Source of the DNA: Methanosarcinales archaeon
GTDB lineage: Archaea; Halobacteriota; Methanosarcinia; Methanosarcinales; Methanocomedenaceae
Assembly: GCA_013330355.1 (NCBI GenBank)
Contig: DUIM01000063.1
Location: 1 to 5,399 of the forward strand
Direction of reading: 5' to 3'
Length of the DNA: 5,399 nt
Below, piece after piece: positions 1 to 5,258 of this stretch. The translations under genes and the position numbers were made by a program. Numbering within the stretch: the first letter of the stretch is position 1; each line of letters starts with the position of its first letter. A model generated the notes under the pieces. That model was not told where the DNA came from, did not search any database, and saw only the letters and a list, made by a program, of their open reading frames with translations.

Positions 1-884
1 GTGTAGGGAGCCGCATTTTCCTGTGCGGAGCACAGGGGTATGTGACCGGACAAGGTACCCAGCACGACCCGACCAATAATTTTGCGACAATGATGGTACA
101 GGGCGACCTGAAACAGATGGATAAAAAATACTTAAGAGGTGCCACATTCCATGGATATGGCACTTCCCTGTACGTTGGTATTGGCATACCCATACCGATC
201 TTAAACGCTGATATTGCAAAGGCTACTGCAGTAACCGATGCTGATATCACTGTTGACGTGCTGGACTACGGCGTGGCACGCAGGGGCAGACCCGTACTAC
301 GTCAGGTTACCTATGAAGAACTGAAATCCGGTATGATAGATATCAATGGCCGGGAGATCACAACTTCACCCATGTCCAGTTTCCATGATGCCAGGGCCAT
401 TGCCGGTGAATTGAAGGACTGGATACAAGAGGGGACATTCTATCCAACGCTTCCGGTGGAGCGTTTGCCCAACACAGGCGTAGTGTGCAAGCCGATGAAG
501 CAAATAGTTGAGCAGCCTACAGTAGCTGATGTGATGGCAAAGCGGGTAATCACCATTTTGCAGGGGCGAACGGTAGAGAATGCTGCAAAGATGATTATGG
601 AAGGGAACTTCAACCACTTGCCTGTTGTGTCGGATAAGGAACGATTAGTTGGAATTATCACGGCATGGGACATTGCCAAGGCTGTGGCAAAGAACAAGCG
701 GGACAAACTGGATGATATCATGACCAGGGCTGTGGTCACTGCTGATGCCACTGAACCAATCGATATAGTGGCACGAAGGCTGGAGCAGCATAATATCAGT
801 GCCATGCCCGTAGTGGATAAGCACAGCAGGGTAATGGGTATCATCACCAGTGATGATATCAGTAAACTGGTAGCCAGGAGGTAG
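1..884 (+). CDS. L-aspartate semialdehyde sulfurtransferase-type homocysteine biosynthesis protein (COG1900/DUF39) with C-terminal CBS pair, 5' partial
   Basis: The frame is open from the left edge (first full codon at 3). It reads VGSRIFLCGAQGYV into the GTG at 42, so that GTG is an internal valine and not the start. About 293 residues are visible, against roughly 500 expected, so an N-terminal part of about 200 residues lies outside the window. The visible DUF39 part includes GYVTGQGTQHDP, GIGIPIPILN, the DYG segment, and the typical domain end (SSFHDARAIAGELKDWIQEG, then LPVERLP). Two CBS repeats follow, at about residues 171-223 and 235-293 counted from codon 3; each has a PVV...GIIT pattern. 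Known of the family: with its NIL-ferredoxin partner (MA1821/MA1822 in Methanosarcina acetivorans) it converts aspartate semialdehyde and sulfide-derived sulfur to homocysteine in the cytosol. The cysteine reported as essential in MA1821 should lie upstream of this window. The CBS pair probably senses an adenosyl ligand; this is inferred. The next gene starts 5 nt downstream, so the two are almost certainly one operon. Confidence 0.9.
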   Translation, partial: VGSRIFLCGAQGYVTGQGTQHDPTNNFATMMVQGDLKQMDKKYLRGATFHGYGTSLYVGIGIPIPILNADIAKATAVTDADITVDVLDYGVARRGRPVLRQVTYEELKSGMIDINGREITTSPMSSFHDARAIAGELKDWIQEGTFYPTLPVERLPNTGVVCKPMKQIVEQPTVADVMAKRVITILQGRTVENAAKMIMEGNFNHLPVVSDKERLVGIITAWDIAKAVAKNKRDKLDDIMTRAVVTADATEPIDIVARRLEQHNISAMPVVDKHSRVMGIITSDDISKLVARR

Positions 885-889
885 GAGAT

Positions 890-1276
890 ATGAAGATCAC
901 ATTAAATGCAACCCCGGATATTACTCCAAGACCTTTGATAGCAGAGGTGATACTGGAAACCGGGGTATTGCTGAACATTGACAGGGCAGACGTGAAACCT
1001 AAAGGTGGCGAAGTTGTGATAGACGTGCCAAAGGATGAATGTGACCGGGTTGTGGCAGCTTTCAAAAAGCGCGGTGCCACTATAACATGCCTGAAGCTGC
1101 CGATAATCAAGGACGATGACGAGTGCGTGAATTGCGGTGCATGCATCTCGGTGTGTCCCACAGGTGTGATATCCTTCAGAGACGACTGGAGTGTGCAGAT
1201 GGACCTGGATAAGTGTGTGCAGTGCGGTGCGTGTGTAACTATGTGTCCCCATGCTGCATTGGAGGTAGGGAAGTAG
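890..1276 (+). CDS. NIL domain / 2x[4Fe-4S] ferredoxin, homocysteine biosynthesis partner protein
   Basis: A 128-residue protein. Residues 1-72 form a NIL domain (MKITLNATPDITPRPLIAEV..., with the conserved VDVP-like strand read here as VIDVP). Residues 76-126 carry two ferredoxin-type clusters: CVNCGACISVCP (Cys 79, 82, 85, 89) and CVQCGACVTMCP (Cys 109, 112, 115, 119). All eight ligands are present, so two [4Fe-4S] clusters are expected. Cys51 and Cys67 are additional cysteines. The length equals the usual size of MA1822-type proteins. The ATG at 890 is preceded by a full Shine-Dalgarno AGGAGGT (876-882), which overlaps the stop of the upstream gene with 7 nt spacing; this settles the start and shows translational linkage. 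Known role: with the COG1900 protein it supports sulfide-dependent homocysteine synthesis, presumably passing electrons or sulfur. A 6-bp inverted repeat TAGACA/TGTCTA (1274-1279, 1286-1291) overlaps the stop codon; it is weak and its function is unknown. Confidence 0.92.
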   Translation: MKITLNATPDITPRPLIAEVILETGVLLNIDRADVKPKGGEVVIDVPKDECDRVVAAFKKRGATITCLKLPIIKDDDECVNCGACISVCPTGVISFRDDWSVQMDLDKCVQCGACVTMCPHAALEVGK

Positions 1277-1374
1277 ACAGGATATTGTCTATATCGGATG
1301 GAGTATTGCTAAATGGATTTTACAGATAAAATCGGGAATTCCAGGTAAGAGAAGAGAACTTTTTAGGTAAATAA

Positions 1375-1491
1375 GTGTGGAATTTGTCGAACTTGGGTGT
1401 TAAGGTCGTAGGTGCTCCTGAAATCAACATCAATGTAAGGGATTTGGATTTTATGGAGTTCATCGTTGTGGCTTCGTCCACAGGTACATAA
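1375..1491 (+). pseudogene. Possible gene remnant or small ORF, 38 codons, unrecognised
   Basis: Between the ferredoxin gene and the toxin-antitoxin module, a frame from GTG 1375 to TAA 1489-1491 reads VWNLSNLGVKVVGAPEI followed by NINVRDLDFMEFIVVASSTGT. The alternating hydrophobic pattern and balanced composition look like real protein (a strand, an acidic turn, a second strand) rather than random translation. An in-frame TAA (1372-1374) lies immediately upstream, there is no convincing Shine-Dalgarno, and the frame is too short for a typical domain. I therefore favour the 3' end of a decayed gene over an active small gene. I cannot assign a family. The rest of the 1277-1502 spacer shows nothing clear beyond a TATA-like box near its end. 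Confidence 0.3.
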
Positions 1492-1492
1492 G

Positions 1493-1500
1493 TTATATAG
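1493..1500 (+). promoter_or_regulatory. TATA-like box upstream of the MNT/HEPN module
   Basis: TTATATAG lies just upstream of the antitoxin gene and resembles an archaeal TATA box. Archaeal transcription usually starts about 25 nt downstream of the box centre, which would be near 1520. That is downstream of the first ATG (1503), so if this box is real the protein must begin at one of the internal Met codons (1518 or, better, 1530). Promoter assignment is from sequence resemblance only. Confidence 0.35.
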
Positions 1501-1502
1501 GC

Positions 1503-1943
1503 ATGTGCGAAGTAAATATGATTGATATAATGCTGTTTGAGCAAGAACTGACCAACTTCTTCCGTAGCATAGATAGTGTAAACTTTGCCTATCTGTTCGG
1601 GTCGATTGTCAGGGGTGATGCAAATGAGTTAAGCGATGTCGATATCGCAGTTATGCTGGATGAAAGCCTCTCTAAAAAAGATATGTTTAATGAGGAGTTA
1701 GACCTTATCAGCGAGCTTACACGTGTGCTCAAGTCGGATAAGATAGATCTGGTCGTGCTAAACGATGTTCCTCTTCTCCTGAAATATAATATTATAAAGA
1801 ACGGTCATGTTCTAAAATCTGATGAAACGAAGCGCATAGCTTTCGAGACCGGTGTCATGTCCAGATACCTGGATGAGAGGTATTATATTAAGCGGCATAC
1901 TGACATGACATTGCAACGTATTGCCAGGAGTGGCTTTGCATGA
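1503..1943 (+). CDS. mntA: MNT-domain nucleotidyltransferase antitoxin (MntA type)
   Basis: A 146-residue minimal nucleotidyltransferase. The family's GSX10DXD active-site motif is exact: Gly33-Ser34, ten residues, then Asp45-Val-Asp47 (YLFGSIVRGDANELSDVDIA). The likely third metal-binding acid is Asp82 in KIDLVVLND. Known of the family: such proteins are antitoxins that use ATP to add AMP residues to a tyrosine of the paired HEPN toxin, silencing it; all residues needed for this are present. The start is uncertain. ATG 1503, 1518 and 1530 are in frame and none has a good Shine-Dalgarno. A start at 1530 would leave about 20 residues before YLFGS, a usual distance, and would suit the TATA-like box at 1493-1500. 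The stop overlaps the start of the HEPN gene (ATGA, 1940-1943), which indicates translational coupling. Other MNT proteins include house-keeping enzymes, but the HEPN partner makes the antitoxin role likely. Confidence 0.87.
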   Translation: MCEVNMIDIMLFEQELTNFFRSIDSVNFAYLFGSIVRGDANELSDVDIAVMLDESLSKKDMFNEELDLISELTRVLKSDKIDLVVLNDVPLLLKYNIIKNGHVLKSDETKRIAFETGVMSRYLDERYYIKRHTDMTLQRIARSGFA

Positions 1944-2356
1944 ATGATGAGATTGAATCCAAGCTGGAAATGCTTGAGGAATATGTAGCAATCTTGAAGG
2001 GATATCAGCACCATGATGTCAAAGACCTTATGCGTGATCATACATTGAGGGGCGCAGTGGAACGGTACATAGAGGTTGCACTGGAATGTATGATAGATAT
2101 TGGTGAGATGATCATTTCCAAGGAGAAACTGAAACGACCTGATACGTACAGGGACGTATTCCTGCTACTTGGTGAGCATGGTATCCTCCCTGATGATTTT
2201 GCTGAAGATCTGGCATCGGCAGCCGGGTTCAGGAATGTTTTGGTACATATGTATGCAAAGATCGATATTGATAGACTCTATTATTATCTTGAGAACAATC
2301 TGGAAGATATAGAACGGTTTGGTGAGTATATAGCACGGTATCTGATTAAGGGCTGA
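1940..2356 (+). CDS. hepT: HEPN-domain ribonuclease toxin (HepT type, DUF86)
   Basis: A 138-residue, mostly helical protein of the DUF86/HepT family. The diagnostic RX4HXY motif is intact near the C-terminus: Arg98, four residues (NVLV), His103, Met104, Tyr105 (FRNVLVHMYAKIDIDRLYYY). Known of the family: Arg and His form the ribonuclease active site in a homodimer that cleaves RNA, and the Tyr of the motif is the residue AMPylated by the MNT antitoxin. Tyr105 is therefore the expected target here. The N-terminal half (KLEMLEEYVAILKGY, then VERYIEVALECMIDIGEMII) matches the first two helices of HEPN, including the usual ALE...D.G pattern. The ATG lies inside the antitoxin stop (ATGA overlap), the normal arrangement for these modules. 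With both motifs preserved the module is probably functional; targets in the cell are unknown. Confidence 0.88.
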   Translation: MNDEIESKLEMLEEYVAILKGYQHHDVKDLMRDHTLRGAVERYIEVALECMIDIGEMIISKEKLKRPDTYRDVFLLLGEHGILPDDFAEDLASAAGFRNVLVHMYAKIDIDRLYYYLENNLEDIERFGEYIARYLIKG

Positions 2357-2366
2357 TTTGTGGATG

Positions 2367-2398
2367 GCAGTGCCAGAACCTGACTGCATACAGGCACT
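2367..2398 (+). other. Nested, mutually exclusive hairpins after hepT
   Basis: Ten bases after the hepT stop, one arm can pair in two ways. The compact form is GCAGT(GC)CAG, loop AAC, CTGACTGC (2367-2387): eight base pairs with a 2-nt bulge. The wide form is AGTGCC (2369-2374) with GGCACT (2393-2398). The left arms overlap, so only one can form at a time. It could be a transcript-end or processing structure; no T-run follows directly. Pairing is visible; function is inferred. Confidence 0.3.
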
Positions 2399-2405
2399 AT
2401 CACTT

Positions 2406-2420
2406 GAGGAGGATATGTAA
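2406..2420 (+). other. Shine-Dalgarno followed by a start-stop codon pair
   Basis: GAGGAGGAT is followed directly by ATG (2415-2417) and TAA (2418-2420). The ribosome-binding sequence is among the best in the window, yet the frame closes at once. It may be the leftover initiation site of a lost gene or a minimal start-stop ORF. The spacing between AGGAGG and the ATG is only 2-3 nt, shorter than usual, so ribosome use is uncertain. Confidence 0.3.
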
Positions 2421-2431
2421 TCATTTCAACA

Positions 2432-2527
2432 TTAACCGCAGAGGCATGCAGATTGAAAGGTGTCGTTCATTTTTTTATCTCGAGGGACGCAAAGACGTTG
2501 TAACCTTAACTTTGCTTCCTTTGCTGT
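2432..2527 (+). repeat. Degenerate dispersed-repeat-like segment (CGCAGAGG / CTTTGC words)
   Basis: The segment begins TTAACCGCAGAGG and continues through AAAGGTGTCGTTCAT-T7, GAGGGACGCAAAGACG and CTTTGCTTCCTTTGCTG. These words resemble the 'ttaaccgcagaggacgcagag / ctttgcgtcctttgcg' intergenic repeats that I recall from many archaeal and bacterial genomes, often near GxxExxY genes. GCAAAG (2489-2494) and CTTTGC (2510-2515) form a weak inverted pair. A related CACTTTGCGC word recurs at 4221-4230 and 5164-5173. The assignment rests on recalled resemblance, not on a comparison I could run. Confidence 0.35.
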
Positions 2528-2684
2528 ATAATATTTCATAGATTATATATTTTCAAAGCCATGGTAACTGTCAGCAGCACACTCCATGCTTCACTTCCTT
2601 ATCCCCCCACCCAGCGCATGAGCACCTGCACGCAGGCATCATCTTCCAGCAATAACGATTATGATAGATTCGAACATATACGGG

Positions 2685-2692
2685 TTAATATA
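2685..2692 (+). promoter_or_regulatory. TATA-like box upstream of manC
   Basis: TTAATATA, followed by AAG, lies about 58 nt before the inferred manC start at 2747. A transcript starting about 25 nt downstream of the box (near 2715) would give a leader of roughly 30 nt that includes the Shine-Dalgarno at 2734-2742. The AT-rich box at 2541-2553 is an alternative that would give a much longer leader. Confidence 0.35.
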
Positions 2693-2733
2693 AAGTCAGA
2701 CAATACCAATAACAGCTAACCCTTAACCCCATG

Positions 2734-2742
2734 AGGAGATGA
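2734..2742 (+). promoter_or_regulatory. Shine-Dalgarno deciding the manC start
   Basis: AGGAGATGA matches the archaeal consensus AGGAGGTGA in eight of nine positions. Measured from its GGAG core, the ATA at 2747 lies at a normal start distance, comparable to the ferredoxin gene's AGGAGGT-to-ATG spacing. The ATG at 2739 sits inside this sequence with no spacing and opens only ATG AAA AAA TAA; the ATG at 2731 opens only ATG AGG AGA TGA. The site therefore points to 2747 as the initiation point. Confidence 0.5.
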
Positions 2743-2746
2743 AAAA

Positions 2747-4117
2747 ATAAAATCCATAATACTTGCCGGTGGCTCCGGCACCCGCCTATGGCCTTTAAGC
2801 AGGGAACGTTACCCTAAACAGTTCTTGAAATTCTCAGGCACTTCATTATTCCAGGATACCCTGTGCAGGTGCCTTAAAGTATCTGACATCTCTGAAATAT
2901 TTATTGTTACCAGTGAAAAGCAGAAGTTTTTCGTATACGGGCAAATCGAAGAGCTTGAACTTGATCTCCCAAAGGAAAACATCCTTCTTGAACCTGAAGG
3001 AAAAAACACGCTACCGGCCATAAGTTTTACAATACGTGAGATTGAAAGGAAATATGGCAGTTCCACTGTCGGCGTATTCTCATCAGACCACATTCTGGAT
3101 GTCGATGCCATGGAGACCATAGCAGGTGCAAAAAAGCTGACAGACTATCATCTTGTCACATTCGGGATTGTACCGGAATCCCCCCATACCGGTTACGGCT
3201 ACATTAAACCCGGGCGTGCACTTGATGTTGGATATGAGGTCTCGGAGTTTAAGGAAAAACCGGGTCTGGATGATGCAAAGCAGTATGTCGGGAACGGCTA
3301 TCTCTGGAACAGCGGCATGTTCTTATTCAGCACTGAACTGTTCATATCAGAACTTCGATTACATGCGCCGCAATTGTGGGATGAGTTCTTTAATTCTGAC
3401 CGGGACATTAAAGATGTCTACCATAACATCCCGGATATATCGGTAGATTACGGCCTGATGGAAAACTCAAAACTGGTGGCTGTTGTCAAACTTGACCACA
3501 AATGGAGCGACCTCGGCAATTTCGATGCATTGTATGATGAAAATGAAAAGGACGAACAAGGGAATGTCGTCTACGACTGTGATGATGTCCTGATCGATTC
3601 AACTGACAATTTGATATACTCAAAGCCGGACAAGATTGTATCGCTGATAGATTTACACGACATGGTTGTGGTGGATACACCTGACGCACTCCTCGTGTGT
3701 CCGCGAAAGAGCAGCCAGAGGGTGAAGGACATCGTGACTGCACTTAAGGATGCGAATGATGAGCGGGCATACGTCCAGCAAACTGTGTACAGACCATGGG
3801 GTTCGTACACTATCCTTGAAGTTTCGCATGGACACAAGATAAAGAACATAATGGTCATGCCGAAAAAGTCACTTAGTTTGCAGATGCATCATCACCGCAG
3901 TGAGCACTGGGTTGTTGTTAAGGGGATGGCATGTGTTCAGGTCAATGGGAAGCAGCAGTTCTTGCGTCAGGGTGAGAGTACATTTATACGATCGGGAGAG
4001 AAGCACCGCCTTTCGAATCACGGGAGGATCCCGCTGGAGATCATTGAAGTGCAGCTGGGTGAGAGTGTGGATGAAGATGACATCGTTCGATTTGATGATG
4101 AGTATGGCCGGGCGTGA
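2747..4117 (+). CDS. manC: Bifunctional mannose-1-phosphate guanylyltransferase / mannose-6-phosphate isomerase (type II)
   Basis: About 456 residues, the normal length of the family. It makes mannose 1-phosphate into GDP-mannose (N-terminal domain) and interconverts fructose 6-phosphate and mannose 6-phosphate (C-terminal cupin), in the cytosol, for glycan synthesis. N-terminal signature KSIILAGGSGTRLWPLSR is at residues 2-19, then YPKQF, EPEGKNTLPAI (82-92), SSDH (112-115; many relatives have PSDH), TGYGYIKPG (148-156), EKP (170-172), WNSGMF (187-192), VDYGLME and WSDLGNFDALYD. The cupin (about 347-456) has RPWGSY, SLQMHHHRSEHW (metal-binding histidines), EKHRL and EDDIVRFDDEYGR. The start is odd: the codon at the position where family proteins begin is ATA (2747). 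No ATG/GTG/TTG lies in frame between the stop at 2732-2734 and the signature. The first in-frame TTG (2825) would delete the nucleotide-binding loop. Either ATA is used, or a base is mutated or missing. The remainder of the frame is intact. Confidence 0.9.
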   Translation: MKSIILAGGSGTRLWPLSRERYPKQFLKFSGTSLFQDTLCRCLKVSDISEIFIVTSEKQKFFVYGQIEELELDLPKENILLEPEGKNTLPAISFTIREIERKYGSSTVGVFSSDHILDVDAMETIAGAKKLTDYHLVTFGIVPESPHTGYGYIKPGRALDVGYEVSEFKEKPGLDDAKQYVGNGYLWNSGMFLFSTELFISELRLHAPQLWDEFFNSDRDIKDVYHNIPDISVDYGLMENSKLVAVVKLDHKWSDLGNFDALYDENEKDEQGNVVYDCDDVLIDSTDNLIYSKPDKIVSLIDLHDMVVVDTPDALLVCPRKSSQRVKDIVTALKDANDERAYVQQTVYRPWGSYTILEVSHGHKIKNIMVMPKKSLSLQMHHHRSEHWVVVKGMACVQVNGKQQFLRQGESTFIRSGEKHRLSNHGRIPLEIIEVQLGESVDEDDIVRFDDEYGRA

Positions 4118-4218
4118 TGGAAATTGACGGTGTTGATCAGATCATCATAATTATTAAAGGATATTGCAGGGATATATTGAGATCATAGATCCTGCACATT
4201 CGCGGATATTAACAGTGC

Positions 4219-4230
4219 CGCACTTTGCGC
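4219..4230 (+). repeat. Direct repeat copy 1, CGCACTTTGCGC
   Basis: The 12-mer CGCACTTTGCGC recurs exactly at 5162-5173, so the two copies flank the pyrophosphorylase gene in the same orientation. It also resembles the CTTTGC words in the 2432-2527 segment. It is internally near-palindromic (GCGCAAAGTGCG on the other strand). The function is unknown; it may be a remnant of a dispersed intergenic repeat. Confidence 0.4.
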
Positions 4231-4320
4231 TTTGTAGGTGCGTGGGGGTCGATAGTTTTCCACTGATTAAGGTTGTTTAAATAACAGGCAATGAATGAAA
4301 GTGACAAACTCTGCATCAAT

Positions 4321-4335
4321 TGAAAAGATTTATCT
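4321..4335 (+). promoter_or_regulatory. BRE/TATA-like promoter, probably leaderless
   Basis: TGAAAAG (4321-4327, resembling a B-recognition element) is followed by ATTTATCT, a TATA-like box centred near 4331. The ATG at 4359 is about 28 nt from the box centre, which is where an archaeal transcript would start. No Shine-Dalgarno precedes the ATG, which fits a leaderless mRNA. This is inferred from spacing and sequence resemblance. Confidence 0.45.
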
Positions 4336-4358
4336 CTGAAAACTGAATATATCATAAC

Positions 4359-5096
4359 ATGAAAGGATTGATACCAGCCGCAGGAAGCGGGACCCGTCTG
4401 GGTCCGTTCACGAAAGCCATACCAAAAGAACTGTTGCCTGTAGGAGACAAGGCAGTGATCGAGCATGTGGTCGAGGCATTTGTTGCTGCAGGGATCACAG
4501 ATATTGTGATCGTGGTGAGCATTAGAAAGCACGGGCTTTCCGATTATTTCGGTTCAGGGAAACGCTTTGGCGTGAACCTGACCTATGTGGTCCAGGATGA
4601 ACGTCTGGGGCTTGCGAATGCTGTTGCTGCAGGGGAGCATGTGATCAATGGATCTTCTTTTGCCGTGGTGCTAGGGGATAACTTTTTCTCACCCGATACT
4701 GTGCTGCGTGATATCAAGGAGTTCCACGAGGCAAACAATGCGGATGCTACGATCGGCGTTGTGGAAGTGACTGACGTTACACGTCACGGGATCATTAAAC
4801 CCAATGGAATCAATGTCATTGACCTTGTGGAGAAGCCAAAGCCTGCTGATGCGCCGAGCAATCTGGGGATTGCGGGCGTGTATATCTTCGAGCCCGGTAT
4901 CTTCGGTGCGATACACGATACCAAACCTGGGTTTAAGGGTGAGTACCAGCTTACGGATTCGATCAAGGTACTTGTGGAGCGAGGGGCAAAGGTCGTGTAC
5001 AAACGGATCTCAGGCATCCATATCGATGTTGGGACGCCGGAAGATCTGATGCGTGCGAATGAATTTTATTTGAAGCAAGGCGATGTATTTGTGTAG
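4359..5096 (+). CDS. Sugar-1-phosphate nucleotidylyltransferase (RmlA/GalU-like, short form)
   Basis: A 245-residue single-domain nucleotidyltransferase that joins a hexose 1-phosphate to UTP or dTTP, releasing pyrophosphate. Visible motifs: the nucleotide-binding loop AAGSGTRLGPFTKAIPKELL (residues 7-26, with Arg13 and Lys23), QDERLGLANAV (79-89, the Q..LGLA.A pattern), LGDN (105-108, metal-binding Asp), HGIIKP, EKP (158-160), GEYQLTDSI (194-202) and HIDVGTPEDL (221-230). Substrate is not settled: TKAIPKELLPV is GalU-like (UDP-glucose), while LGDNFF and the GIAGVYIF region resemble RmlA (dTDP-glucose). It is shorter than classical RmlA (about 290) and lacks its C-terminal helices and the left-handed beta-helix of GlmU/AglF-like fusions; short forms of this kind occur in archaea. 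ATG 4359 is the only sensible start because the loop begins four codons later. It lies 241 nt after manC, so it probably has its own promoter, but a shared role in surface-sugar supply is likely. Confidence 0.88.
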   Translation: MKGLIPAAGSGTRLGPFTKAIPKELLPVGDKAVIEHVVEAFVAAGITDIVIVVSIRKHGLSDYFGSGKRFGVNLTYVVQDERLGLANAVAAGEHVINGSSFAVVLGDNFFSPDTVLRDIKEFHEANNADATIGVVEVTDVTRHGIIKPNGINVIDLVEKPKPADAPSNLGIAGVYIFEPGIFGAIHDTKPGFKGEYQLTDSIKVLVERGAKVVYKRISGIHIDVGTPEDLMRANEFYLKQGDVFV

Positions 5097-5161
5097 ATAA
5101 ATTACTATATTATCAAATTTGGTATGATTTGGCAATGATTTTTAGTGATTGTGGAATGCGT

Positions 5162-5173
5162 CGCACTTTGCGC
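5162..5173 (+). repeat. Direct repeat copy 2, CGCACTTTGCGC
   Basis: This is an exact match to the 12-mer at 4219-4230. It lies 65 nt after the pyrophosphorylase stop, in a locally GC-rich island (CGTCGCACTTTGCGCGGGATGG) that stands out from the AT-rich spacer. The immediate flanks are only loosely similar between the two copies. Confidence 0.4.
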
Positions 5174-5258
5174 GGGATGGCTGTTCTGGCTTAGATAAAA
5201 TTGAATGATTTAAAATAATATTGAGACCTTTTAATTTATTCTGGAAATGTCATACTTG

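Larger units (their letters stand above)
2357..2746 (+). other. Intergenic region between hepT and manC
   Basis: A 390-nt stretch with no convincing gene. In order it holds: nested inverted repeats just after hepT (2367-2398); a strong Shine-Dalgarno followed by ATG-TAA (2406-2420); a degenerate repeat-like segment including a T7 run (2432-2527; the run at 2470-2476 could act as an oligo-T terminator); an AT-rich box GATTATATATTTT (2541-2553); a pyrimidine-rich segment with C6 (2603-2608); a short palindrome CCTGC-AC-GCAGG; and a TATA-like box (2685-2692) ahead of the manC leader. Open frames at 2446-2541 (31 aa) and 2561-2719 (52 aa) exist, but neither has a credible initiation site. Confidence 0.7.
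4118..4358 (+). other. Spacer between manC and the sugar-nucleotide pyrophosphorylase gene
   Basis: A 241-nt spacer without a convincing gene. A 23-codon frame, MEIDGVDQIIIIIKGYCRDILRS, starts at an ATG sharing one base with the manC stop (4117-4188); it has no good Shine-Dalgarno and is probably fortuitous. An imperfect inverted repeat, TGCAGG-G-AT (4165-4173) with ATCCTGCA (4189-4196), lies within it and might mark the manC transcript end, though no T-run follows. Further on are the CGCACTTTGCGC word (4219-4230) and a promoter-like segment just before the next gene. Confidence 0.55.

Noticed and set aside
42..44. GTG at 42 as the start of the first gene
   Set aside because: The frame is open to the left edge and encodes conserved DUF39 sequence (RIFLCGAQGYV) before it, so the GTG is an internal valine of a truncated gene.
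1320..1544. Minus-strand frame covering the spacer and the start of the antitoxin gene
   Set aside because: No ribosome-binding site or family resemblance; it is the antisense of the plus-strand protein-like frame and the mntA start.
2446..2541. 31-residue frame starting MQIERCRSFFYLEGR
   Set aside because: It lies within the repeat-like segment and has no ribosome-binding site; such repeats commonly give spurious frames.
2668..2676. GATTCGAAC, resembling the T-loop of a minus-strand tRNA
   Set aside because: The flanking bases do not form a T-stem, and no acceptor or anticodon arm can be found around it.
2561..2719. 52-residue frame starting MVTVSSTLHASL, ahead of manC
   Set aside because: Serine/asparagine-rich low-complexity translation, no Shine-Dalgarno, and it lies across the probable manC promoter; most likely fortuitous.
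3900..4127. Arg/Ser-rich frame inside the manC cupin region, and the antisense frames of manC, the pyrophosphorylase and the DUF39 gene
   Set aside because: They overlap strongly supported coding sequence in other frames and have shadow-like composition.
4117..4188. 23-codon frame sharing one base with the manC stop
   Set aside because: Short, isoleucine-rich, no Shine-Dalgarno and no recognisable motif; possibly chance.
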